From an uncultured Alphaproteobacteria bacterium (lineage in GTDB: Bacteria > Pseudomonadota > Alphaproteobacteria > Rickettsiales > UBA1997): DNA of 16,634 nt. Below the pieces are notes generated by a model, which worked only from the letters and a program-made list of their open reading frames with translations, was not told where the DNA came from and made no database searches. The stretch is from positions 1-16,634 of the forward strand of contig CAIUFU010000257.1 of NCBI GenBank assembly GCA_903898475.1. Direction: 5' to 3'. Below, one piece after another: positions 5,347 through 13,300 of this stretch. Both the position numbers and the translations under genes were made by a program. Numbering within the stretch: position 1 is the first letter of the stretch; every line of letters begins with the position of its first letter.

Positions 5347-7713
5347 ATGAAACTTACTCTCTCTTGGCTTAAGGAACATCTTGAAACTTCTGCAACACTA
5401 GAAGAAATCTGCGCCAAACTTACCAGCATTGGCTTGGAAGTTGAATCAGTTGAAGATAAAGCAAAAATTTTAGCACCTTTTGCCGTGGCAAAAATTTTAG
5501 AAGCTAAGCCTCACGAAAATTCGACAAAACTAAAAATCTGCCAAGTGCAAACGCCAGATTCGGCAACTCCCCTACAAATTATTTGCGGCGCGCCCAACGC
5601 CCGCACTGGTTTGAAAGTTGCTTACGCGCCAATTGGCTCAGTGATTCCAACCAATCAAATGGTAATTAAAAAAGCCAAAATCGCCGGCACCGAAAGTAGC
5701 GGAATGCTTTGCTCAGCCCGCGAATTAGGCCTTGGAAATGAAGACGCCGGCATCATTGAAATTGACGAGAAGTGGGAAATCGGCACCAAAATTACTGAAG
5801 TGTTTGGGCTTTCCGATGCGGTTATTGAAATCAACGTCACACCAAATCGTGGCGATTGTTTGGGAATTTTTGGAATCGCGCGCGACTTGGCTGCAACCGG
5901 CATTGGCACTTTAAAAAATCCTCAAATCAAAAAACTTGAGCGTCAATTTTCTTGCGCAATTGAAATAAAAAACGAAGCGCCTGACGCCTGCAATTACGCA
6001 GCTTTTCGTCATTTGAAAAATGTTAAAAATTGCGAATCACCAAAATGGTTAAAAGAAAAATTAGGCGCGATTGGCATTAATTCAATTTCCGCAATTGTGG
6101 ATGTTACCAACTACGTGATGCTGGTTTTAAATCGTCCGATGCATGCTTACGACGCCTCTAAAATTAACGGTGCGCTGACAATTCGTTTTGCACGAAATGA
6201 CGAAAAATTCACTTCACTTAAAAATGATGAATTCACTTTAGATGAAAAAATGTTGGTAATTTCCGACAGCCAAAAAGCTTTAGGACTTGCCGGAATCATT
6301 GGCTCGGCAAATTCTTGCTGCGATTTAGAAACTTCTGAAATTTTACTCGAATCGGCATTTTTTACCCCAACAGCAATCGCCTACGCGGGACGCAAATTAA
6401 ACATTTTATCTGACGCCAGATTTCGTTTCGAGCGCGGCGTTGATGAAGCCACTTGCGAAAGCGGCATTGATCTTGCCACCCAATTAATTTTAGAAATTTG
6501 CGGCGGCGAAGTTGCTGAAACTAAAATTAGCGGTGCCAAATCTGCGGCGAAAAAAATTGAGTTTGATTTAACCAAAATCAAAAAGTTAATCGGGCTAGAA
6601 ATAGCGCCAGATAAGGCGGCGCAAATTTTGTCAGATTTGGGATTTGGCTTAGAAAAAATCACAGCAGAAAAACTTTTAGTAACAATTCCAACCCATCGTC
6701 ACGACATTTCTCTCAACCAAGATTTGATCGAAGAAGTGGTGAGAATTTTTGGTTACGAAACAATTTCTAAAACCGCACTGCCAACAAATTTTGCTGAAAA
6801 ATCTCAACCAAATATTTTACACCAAGTAAGATCTCGCCTTGCTGCATCTGGCATGATCGAAACTATTAGCTGGTCTTTTGTTGATGCGAATTTGGTCGAA
6901 ATTTTTGCAGAAAAAAACGAAAAATTAATTTTAAAAAATCCGATCAGCATCGAGTTAAATCACATGCGCCCTACTCTGGCAATGGGTTTGCTTGAGTCTT
7001 ACCGCAAGAATGTTTTGCGTAATTTTTCTGATCTTTCACTTTTTGAAATTGGCAATGTTTTTGCTAGCGAGCAAAAATCAATGATTGCGGGACTACGCGC
7101 CGGAAAAAACAAAGAACAAAATCACTTTCACGACGAGCGTGACTTTGATGTTTTTGACGTGAAAAAAGATTTTTTTGACGTGATTGAAATTTTTGGCCTT
7201 AAAGCCGAAAGCTTGCAAATGAGCGCTTCGGATGCTCCAAAATATTACCACCCACATCGCTTTGCGGCGCTGAAATTGGGTAAGAATTTAGTTGGATATT
7301 TCGGCGAAATTCATCCGGCAATTGCCAAAAAATTTGATTTAAAGAACCGCGTAAATCTTTTTGAGATTTTTGTCGATGCCTTGCCGCAAGCACAAAAATC
7401 AAGCACTCGCAAGAGTTTTGCAATTAATGATTTGCAACTTGTTGAACGTGATTTTGCCTTTTTGGTTAATAAAGATCAGGCGATTGGCGATCTAATTAAA
7501 ACCATCGCTAATTGCGACAAGCAGCTAATTTGTGATGTGAATATTTTTGACATTTTTAGCGGCAAAAATATTGCGCAGGATAAGAAATCTGTGGCTTTGC
7601 GCGTGAAGATTCAGCCGATTGAAAAAACTCTAACGTCGGATGAAATTGACGCGATTAGCAAAAAAATAATCGAAGCAGTTTCGAAATTTTACGGCGCAAC
7701 TTTGCGTGAATAA
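5347..7713 (+). CDS. pheT: Phenylalanyl-tRNA synthetase beta subunit
   Basis: A 788-residue protein, within the usual range for bacterial PheT. It pairs with PheS in an alpha2-beta2 enzyme that charges tRNA-Phe in the cytoplasm. Domains in order: N-terminal MKLTLSWLKEHL; OB-fold tRNA-binding domain (about residues 40-150, with ICGAPNARTG and GMLCSARELGLG); NVTPNRGDCLG at 163-173; B3/B4 editing domain (about 210-375, with RPMHAYDASKI, ALGLAGIIGS and LSDARFRFERGVD); B5 domain (about 395-470); catalytic-like core; and the C-terminal FDX-ACB anticodon-binding domain (about 695-788, from FAINDLQLVERDFAF). It looks intact. pheS normally lies directly upstream, but here a TAXI lipoprotein gene does, 6 bp away. 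No clear ribosome binding site precedes the ATG. Confidence 0.98.
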   Translation: MKLTLSWLKEHLETSATLEEICAKLTSIGLEVESVEDKAKILAPFAVAKILEAKPHENSTKLKICQVQTPDSATPLQIICGAPNARTGLKVAYAPIGSVIPTNQMVIKKAKIAGTESSGMLCSARELGLGNEDAGIIEIDEKWEIGTKITEVFGLSDAVIEINVTPNRGDCLGIFGIARDLAATGIGTLKNPQIKKLERQFSCAIEIKNEAPDACNYAAFRHLKNVKNCESPKWLKEKLGAIGINSISAIVDVTNYVMLVLNRPMHAYDASKINGALTIRFARNDEKFTSLKNDEFTLDEKMLVISDSQKALGLAGIIGSANSCCDLETSEILLESAFFTPTAIAYAGRKLNILSDARFRFERGVDEATCESGIDLATQLILEICGGEVAETKISGAKSAAKKIEFDLTKIKKLIGLEIAPDKAAQILSDLGFGLEKITAEKLLVTIPTHRHDISLNQDLIEEVVRIFGYETISKTALPTNFAEKSQPNILHQVRSRLAASGMIETISWSFVDANLVEIFAEKNEKLILKNPISIELNHMRPTLAMGLLESYRKNVLRNFSDLSLFEIGNVFASEQKSMIAGLRAGKNKEQNHFHDERDFDVFDVKKDFFDVIEIFGLKAESLQMSASDAPKYYHPHRFAALKLGKNLVGYFGEIHPAIAKKFDLKNRVNLFEIFVDALPQAQKSSTRKSFAINDLQLVERDFAFLVNKDQAIGDLIKTIANCDKQLICDVNIFDIFSGKNIAQDKKSVALRVKIQPIEKTLTSDEIDAISKKIIEAVSKFYGATLRE

Positions 7714-7738
7714 TTAACCATCAACCAAACATAAATTT

Positions 7739-8305
7739 ATGAAAAAAATTTTGATCATTTTTACCGCTTTTTATTTTACCACTTCTGCTTTTGCCGCTGA
7801 CGTTACCGCTTGGAAAATCGCTCCAACGCAAAGCAAAATAAGCTTCAAAGTTAAACAAGATGGTGCTGATCTGGTTGGCTATTTCAAAAAATTTGACGGC
7901 AAAATTAACTTCGACAAAAACCAATTAGCCAAAAGCAAAGTGGCAATCGATATTGATGTGACTTCAGTTGTAGTATCGCTTGCTGAAGCTAATGGCGCGG
8001 TTCAAAGCCCAGAATGGCTTTCAGCTAAAGCGTTTCCGAAAGCAACTTTTACCGCTGAGAAATTTTCTGCCCAAGGTGCCCAAGGCAAATACTTTCGCGC
8101 TGAAGGTAACTTAACCATCAAAGGCAAAACTGTTCCAGCAACTTTGGAATTTGCTTTCGAAGAATCAGCGCCAAATAAAGCGCGCGCTACCGGCAAAACT
8201 ACAATCAAACGTAGCGACTTTGCGGTTGGAAATAGCGATGTGAAAAAAGCGAATGGTGTAGAAAATTCGATTGAAGTTTCGTTTGTGGTGAATGCGGAGA
8301 AGTAG
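7739..8305 (+). CDS. YceI-family periplasmic protein
   Basis: A 188-residue exported protein with a signal peptide (KK at 2-3, hydrophobic core to about 16, AFA at 17-19 as probable cleavage site). The mature part starts DVTAWKIAPTQSKISFKVKQ, the usual YceI opening. Other family blocks are FKKFDGKINFD, SPEWLSAKAFPKATFTAEKF, GNLTIKGKTVPATLEF and the C-terminal TTIKRSDFAVGN. The fold is a lipocalin-like barrel; characterised relatives bind polyisoprenoids. The second block resembles the long-chain alkyl-binding subgroup but the ligand cannot be read from sequence. It begins 25 bp after pheT and may be read through from it, although no ribosome binding site is evident. A strong hairpin follows the stop. 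Confidence 0.9.
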   Translation: MKKILIIFTAFYFTTSAFAADVTAWKIAPTQSKISFKVKQDGADLVGYFKKFDGKINFDKNQLAKSKVAIDIDVTSVVVSLAEANGAVQSPEWLSAKAFPKATFTAEKFSAQGAQGKYFRAEGNLTIKGKTVPATLEFAFEESAPNKARATGKTTIKRSDFAVGNSDVKKANGVENSIEVSFVVNAEK

Positions 8306-8320
8306 ATCTTAAAAAAGAAA

Positions 8321-8351
8321 CTGTCATCCCGAACAAAGTGAGGGATGACAG
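8321..8351. repeat. Palindromic repeat and possible terminator after the yceI-family gene
   Basis: CTGTCATCCC (8321-8330) and GGGATGACAG (8342-8351) form a perfect 10-bp stem around an 11-base loop (GAACAAAGTGA). The pattern GTCATCCCGAAC...GTGAGGGATGAC is that of common dispersed intergenic repeats. It lies 15 bp after the stop. An A-rich stretch precedes it and AT-rich sequence with GTTTTTAT follows about 20 bases later, so it may end or stabilise transcripts without being a textbook terminator. Confidence 0.65.
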
Positions 8352-8385
8352 AGTGATTTAAAAAACAGTTTTTATCACAAACCCC

Positions 8386-8413
8386 TTGTCATTTTTTTCT
8401 CCAAAAATAATTT
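8386..8413 (+). promoter_or_regulatory. Candidate promoter for the beta-barrel gene
   Basis: TTGTCA (8386-8391), a 16-base spacer and TAATTT (8408-8413) form a plausible -35/-10 pair, placing the transcript start near 8420, at the first inverted repeat of the leader. An alternative is the perfect -10 hexamer TATAAT at 8460-8465, which lacks a good -35. The choice decides whether the structures below are transcribed in full. Confidence 0.35.
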
Positions 8414-8420
8414 TCCCTCC

Positions 8421-8625
8421 AGCTTTTTTACAAAGCTAAGTCAGTGCTTTCATCACAGGTATAATTTGACTTAAAGTTGTAGCTCCATCTCCACCTTAGA
8501 AATTCTTGGACCAAGTCTCTTTCAAGAATCTTCCCTCTTTAGTTCTTCTTAAATTTGTGATGAATCCAGAGATCACTTACCTCTCTGGTTTGTGCTGATT
8601 TTTAATCAAAATCAAATCACAAATT
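8421..8625 (+). other. Structured leader region upstream of the beta-barrel gene
   Basis: This gene-free stretch holds several perfect inverted repeats. AGCTTT/AAAGCT is at 8421-8426 and 8432-8437. TTCATCACA at 8449-8457 matches TGTGATGAA at 8556-8564. ATTCTTG/CAAGAAT is at 8502-8508 and 8523-8529. CCAGAGA/TCTCTGG is at 8566-8572 and 8582-8588. GATTTT/AAAATC is at 8597-8602 and 8608-8613. AATTTGTGAT at 8552-8561 pairs over 10 bp with ATCACAAATT at 8616-8625, ending two bases before the ATG and enclosing two of the hairpins as a three-way junction. The 8556-8561 strand is shared with the 8449-8457 pairing, so the two long stems exclude each other. I see no open frame or match to tRNA, 4.5S or tmRNA. 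A regulatory leader or small RNA is inferred. Confidence 0.5.
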
Positions 8626-8627
8626 CT

Positions 8628-9233
8628 ATGAAAAAACTCCTTGTTACCACCTCAATTTTAGCAACCTTGATTACTTCTTCGGCACTCGCAAAGACAGAGG
8701 GAAATCTTGTTGGAATTAACCTTCTACGCTCTTCTGCGACCAACCAATATCAAAGAACTGACGTAGCATCCAGCAATTACAGCGATTTTAAAGATTCGGC
8801 AATTGGTGTGGGCGCGAGCTACAAATACGCAGTTAATTTTGGCCAAGTCTTTGTCGCACCCGGTGTGTTTTTTGATAAATTAAGCTTAAAAGCAAAAGAC
8901 CAAGATGATGACACTGTGTCTTCAAGCTATCGCTACGGCGCTAAGGTGGATGTTGGTTACGACATCACCGACAATATCGCAGCTTACGTCACCGGCGGCT
9001 TGGCTAACGTGTCTTACAAAGTAGATTGGAAAAGTTTGGATGAGAAAAAATCCGGATCAAAAGCCAGCTTCATTAGTGGCATTGGCGTGTCTTACAAATT
9101 GTCGAAAGAGTTAACTGTTGGTTTTGAGTATAATGCCCAAACACCAACTTTCAAAACTCCTGACGCTGGTGGCATTAATGAAGTAAAATCAAAAATCAGA
9201 GTTGCTCAAATTGGAGTTGCTTACAATTTCTAA
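8628..9233 (+). CDS. Small outer-membrane beta-barrel protein (opacity/OmpA-barrel type)
   Basis: A 201-residue protein. The ATG at 8628 gives a proper signal peptide (MKKLLVTTSILATLITSSALA, probable cleavage after residue 21); the GTG at 8592 would add 12 polar residues in front and is rejected. The mature part alternates hydrophobic and polar residues in about eight strands, for example IGVGASYKYAVNF, RYGAKVDVGYDI, AAYVTGGLANVSYKV and SGIGVSYKLSKELTVGFEYN, and ends IRVAQIGVAYNF with a terminal Phe, the outer-membrane insertion signal. It resembles opacity-family porins and surface antigens. No ribosome binding site is visible, and an inverted repeat ends two bases before the ATG. A clear terminator follows. 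Specific function is unknown. Confidence 0.85.
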   Translation: MKKLLVTTSILATLITSSALAKTEGNLVGINLLRSSATNQYQRTDVASSNYSDFKDSAIGVGASYKYAVNFGQVFVAPGVFFDKLSLKAKDQDDDTVSSSYRYGAKVDVGYDITDNIAAYVTGGLANVSYKVDWKSLDEKKSGSKASFISGIGVSYKLSKELTVGFEYNAQTPTFKTPDAGGINEVKSKIRVAQIGVAYNF

Positions 9234-9258
9234 CAATTTTTCTTAATTGCTAAAAATG

Positions 9259-9292
9259 GTCCCGCATTACGAAAGTTTTGCGGGGCTTTTTT
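9259..9292 (+). terminator. Rho-independent, probably bidirectional terminator
   Basis: GTCCCGCA (9259-9266) pairs with TGCGGGGC (9279-9286) over 8 bp with one G-T pair, loop of 12, and six T follow directly at 9287-9292. It ends the beta-barrel transcript. On the minus strand the same stem is followed after two bases by five T, so it can also end ispH. The T tract overlaps the ispH stop codon (9291-9293). Confidence 0.88.
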
Positions 9293-10223
9293 ATTTACGA
9301 ACCTTGCGCGGCAAAACAAAAAAGGTGTTTTCGGTAATGCCATTCATGTCTGAAACGGTCACATCTGATGTCGAGATTTCTTTAATTTTATTAATCACTT
9401 CCTGCACCAAAACCTCTGGCGCTGAAGCGCCCGCGGTGAGTCCGATATTTTTGACATTCTCAAACCAGCTGCGGTCAATATCAGCAGCACCGTTGATTAA
9501 GTAAGAGCGCAGACCGCATTCCTCGCCTAAATCGCGCAGACGATTTGAATTTGAGCTATTTTTGGCGCCTATCACCAATAAAATATCAACCATCTTAGAA
9601 AGGTCGCGAACCGCGTCCTGCCTGTTTTGCGTGGCGTAGCAAATATCTTTGGTTGCAAGACCTTGATGCATTTGGGGAAATCTTTTTTCTAAAATTTCGA
9701 CGATTTTTTTGGTGTCATCAACGCTCAAAGTGGTTTGAGTTACGTAAGAAATTTTTTCTGGGTTTTTGATTTCGACAGTTCGTGCATCATTTTCGTCAGT
9801 AACCAAAATCACTTCTTTCTTCACGCGACCTCTTGTGCCTTCAACTTCCGGGTGTCCGCGATGTCCGATCAAAATAATTTCGCAGCCTTCTTCTTCATAT
9901 TTTTTAGCCTCGCGATGCACTTTGCTAACCAGCGGACAAGTAGCATCAATCACATCCAAACCGCGCCCCACCGCGTCTTCTTCAACTTGATCAGAAACGC
10001 CATGCGCTGAAAAAATTGTAATCGCCCCAACTGGAATTTGATCAACCTCATCAACAAAAATCGCCCCCTTCTGGCGCAACGACTCAACCACAAATTTATT
10101 ATGCACAATCTCATGCCGCACATAAACCGGCGCCCCAAACTTAGCAATCGCCTTCTCAACAGTTTCAATAGCACGTGTAACGCCAGCGCAGAACCCGCGT
10201 GGCTTGGCGAGGATGATGTTCAT
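9291..10223 (-). CDS. ispH: 4-hydroxy-3-methylbut-2-enyl diphosphate reductase
   Basis: A 310-residue iron-sulfur enzyme (LytB) of the last MEP-pathway step, turning HMBPP into IPP and DMAPP in the cytoplasm. The three cluster-binding cysteines are Cys12 (KPRGFCAGV), Cys96 (ATCPLVSKVH) and Cys195 (DICYATQNRQ). Substrate-site residues match the family: His41 (EIVHNK), His74 (SAHGVS), His124 and Glu126 (GHPE), Thr167 (VTQTTLSVDD), Ser223-Ser224-Asn225 (KNSSNS) and Ser267 (GASAPE). The gene looks complete. It converges on the beta-barrel gene and lies 86 bp after the end of the large exoprotein gene on the same strand. No Shine-Dalgarno is seen. Its presence implies a working MEP pathway, which the genus Rickettsia lacks. 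Confidence 0.98.
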   Translation of the reverse strand: MNIILAKPRGFCAGVTRAIETVEKAIAKFGAPVYVRHEIVHNKFVVESLRQKGAIFVDEVDQIPVGAITIFSAHGVSDQVEEDAVGRGLDVIDATCPLVSKVHREAKKYEEEGCEIILIGHRGHPEVEGTRGRVKKEVILVTDENDARTVEIKNPEKISYVTQTTLSVDDTKKIVEILEKRFPQMHQGLATKDICYATQNRQDAVRDLSKMVDILLVIGAKNSSNSNRLRDLGEECGLRSYLINGAADIDRSWFENVKNIGLTAGASAPEVLVQEVINKIKEISTSDVTVSDMNGITENTFFVLPRKVRK

Positions 10224-10309
10224 TTTGGATGAGAGATGTTTTTAAGAAAAAGAGAAGTGGGGAAGGTAAAATTTAGTTGGGAAATAACAAGGGGTGGGTG
10301 GAGGTGAGG

Positions 10310-13300
10310 TTATAAAATCTGACCTCCGATTTTATTTTTAGAATTAGAAAGTTTGGAAGGGATAAGTTGTTTCAAAAAGGGGGGCATTGCCGCCCGTTCA
10401 AAAGCTCCAGTTTTGTATTCTAGGTAAGTGACGTTGCCTGAGTTAAGATTTATTTCCCCTGAATTTGTTGAAGCGATTTCGTTATTGAGCACTGCGGTAT
10501 TGGTGTCGACGCTGGTACTGTTTTTAAATGAGAAAGTAGATTTCTTTTTGGTTTCAATTTGAACAAAAGAAGAATCTATCGCAGTGGTTAAAAGAAGGTT
10601 ATCACTTGCTGTAATGTTGATGTCATCCGCAGCCTTAACTTTTGCGGCTTGCAATGTGATGTTGCTTCCCGAAACCATATCTAAATTACCATTACTGGTG
10701 ATGTTGCTTTCAGTGTTGGTGATTATGTCTTCAGTTTTAGTACCACCTTTTTTTCTACTTCCCCAAGTAGTTACGGTTCTGTCGCGAAGTGCTGCGGTTT
10801 CGATGTTAATGTCGCCCGCTGTTGCCTCCAAGTAAGAGCTTCCGGTTGAAGTGATGTTTGAGCCTTTGTTGTTGATGTCGTTGCCAGCTACCAGAACTAG
10901 GTTGCCGCCTGCTTCTAGAGTTCCTTGAGATACTAAAGTTGATTTGATGTTGTTGGCGTTTGAGGCGATAACTTGCAATTCGGTGATTGCTGAGCCGTCA
11001 GCATTGGTCGCGCTGCCGTTTATTTTGTAGTTAACCAGAGCTTCGTTGTTGATGTCGTTTCCCGCTGTTAGATAGAGCAAATCTCCGGCTTTGATTGTCG
11101 CGCCGAGGTTGGTTATGTCGTTTGTGGCGTTTAGGGAGACGATGTTTCCGGCTTCGATTGTGGTTTCGTTTGTTGTAGCGCCAGTCGTGGCGCTGTAGTT
11201 GGTGTCAGCGTGGATGTTGTTGATGTTCGTGGCGTTCATTACCACGTTGTTCTCGGCTTTGATGGTGTAGTTCGAGTTGTTGATGTCGTTTGACGCGGTC
11301 ATAAATATTGAGCCGCCGGTGTTGAGGTAATTGTTATCGATATTGATTGAGCCAGTGGAGTTTAGCTCGATGTCGCTTAGTGCGTTGAAGGTGATGGCAG
11401 ATCTTGCTGACTCTGCGTCGTCTTTGATTGAACTGGTGGAGAAAAGTGATTCTCCTGATTTGGCTGATGTTGCTCTCAGAGTTGAGACGGATAGAGAAAT
11501 TGGATCATTTGAAATGTTAATATCTTTGGCACTCAGCATGATTTTATTTCCTGAATTCAGCAGAGTGTTTTTGAGCGTGATGTTGTTGGCGGTTGCGATG
11601 TTAATGTTTCCTGCAACTGACTTAATTGTTGGAGCAGCAATTGTTGGAAGATTTGGGATTAAAGAAGTGCTGGTGAGGCTTGCTAGGTTTAAAGTTAAGT
11701 TGCCGTTGCTGATGATTGAGCCGTTATTTGTTAGAGACGCGCTTGTAGAATTTATGGTTAGATCACCTCCAGAATAAATTGTTGAGCCTGTTGCAAGAGA
11801 CGCAGTTGCAGAATCTGCAGTTCCAAGAAGCTTGTTGCGAGTGCTGAGACTGAGATAAATCTTGGGCACAATAATGCTCATGCCGTTGATGTTGGTGGCT
11901 TCAAATGTGATGATGTCGTTAGTTAGAGAATTGGCTTGAGAGGTGCTTAGGCCTTTAGTTGCAACGTCAAATGCCGTGAGATTTAATCTGCTTAATTCTG
12001 CAACCGCATTGTCGATTAGAGATTTAATTTGAGTGGAGCTGCTGTTTACACCATCATCTAAAAACAAAGAATCTTTGCGCAGTTGTTTTAGTTGAGCAGC
12101 TATTAGTTTTTCTTCGGCGAAGGCATCACCAAGCATGCGGTTTTGTTTGGCGTTGATGCCGTTGATATTATTGATGAACGAATCGCCGTCGATGCCCATT
12201 GCGGTGAAGAAATAGGAAGAGCCGAAGAATTCGTCTTTGTTGGTAAAGATTGAGCGGGCTTCGATTAAGGGTTTGTTGGAGTTGGTGGATTTGTTGATGG
12301 TAAGAGATCCTAGATTTATTGAGGCGTTATTTTCTGAAGTTGAAACTGGAGCGCTTACAGAATTAACCGAAACTGAGTCAGATATCTCAACAGAGCTTGC
12401 ATTAGCTGATGATTGGCTGATGGCATTTATGATGGTAGAGAGATCTAAGTTGATTACGCCTGAATTTGCGAGTTGTTGCAGATCAATATTATTATAAGCG
12501 GTGGAATAAGATTTTTGCGTGGCGCTAGTAACTGTGGTGTTTTGCGAGATAGTTGTGTTGTTGATTTGAGAAGCGATGCTGCCAGTAAGTGAACCACCCG
12601 ATTTAATTTGAGAGGTGAATGCTTGGGCGTAGTCTAAATAGCTTAGCCTATCTCCAGAATCACTATTGCCGCCTTCATATTGAATGTGACGATTTTGATA
12701 ATTTAACTGGTAAAATTCATAGTGAGTGCCGCCTTTGCTGATTATGCTGTAGAGTCCAGAATCATAAATTGAGAGATTATCCATAACATCGCTATTAATT
12801 GACATGTCACTAGCACTGGTGATTTGCGAGGTTTGGTTGGTTAAATTATTTACTGCAAATTGCAGCGATCCTCCAGAAGAAATGTTAGAAGTTACTGAGT
12901 TGATATTGGTTGGAGCTTTAGCGTAATAGCCAAAATATTGCTGCCCGCAATTGGTTGCGAAGCAGCCGTTATTGTTCAAAACCCAATTATAAAGATTGTA
13001 ATTACTTGGCGTGGCGCCTGCTGCAACATCGATAAATATTGGTCCCGATGTGGCATCAATTGGCGTAATGATTGGGTCAATTAATCTTTTATTTTCTAAG
13101 ATTGTGGCCTTGATGATGATGTTGCCGTTATAAGTTTCGATATTTCCCGAGAGATTTTGTAGCAGGTTTACTTTGTTATTTGCTGCGTCAGATGAGTTGT
13201 TTTTTTGGATGGTGAGATTGTTTTGAGCGTAAATATCAGCGCCCTGGTTTAGAAAATTATTTGTGGTGTTGAAGGTGGCGTCATTGCCGCTCCAGATCAG

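Noticed and set aside
8460..8465. TATAAT as the definite promoter of the beta-barrel gene
   Set aside because: The hexamer is perfect but has no -35 at 16-18 bp and no extended -10; kept only as an alternative.
8421..8625. 6S RNA or another known structural RNA
   Set aside because: A rod-like fold with internal loops can be drawn for 8449-8564, but I see no conserved 6S bubble sequence, SRP loop or tmRNA end; identity cannot be claimed.
8592..8627. GTG start for the beta-barrel gene
   Set aside because: It would put 12 polar residues before a perfect signal peptide that starts at 8628.
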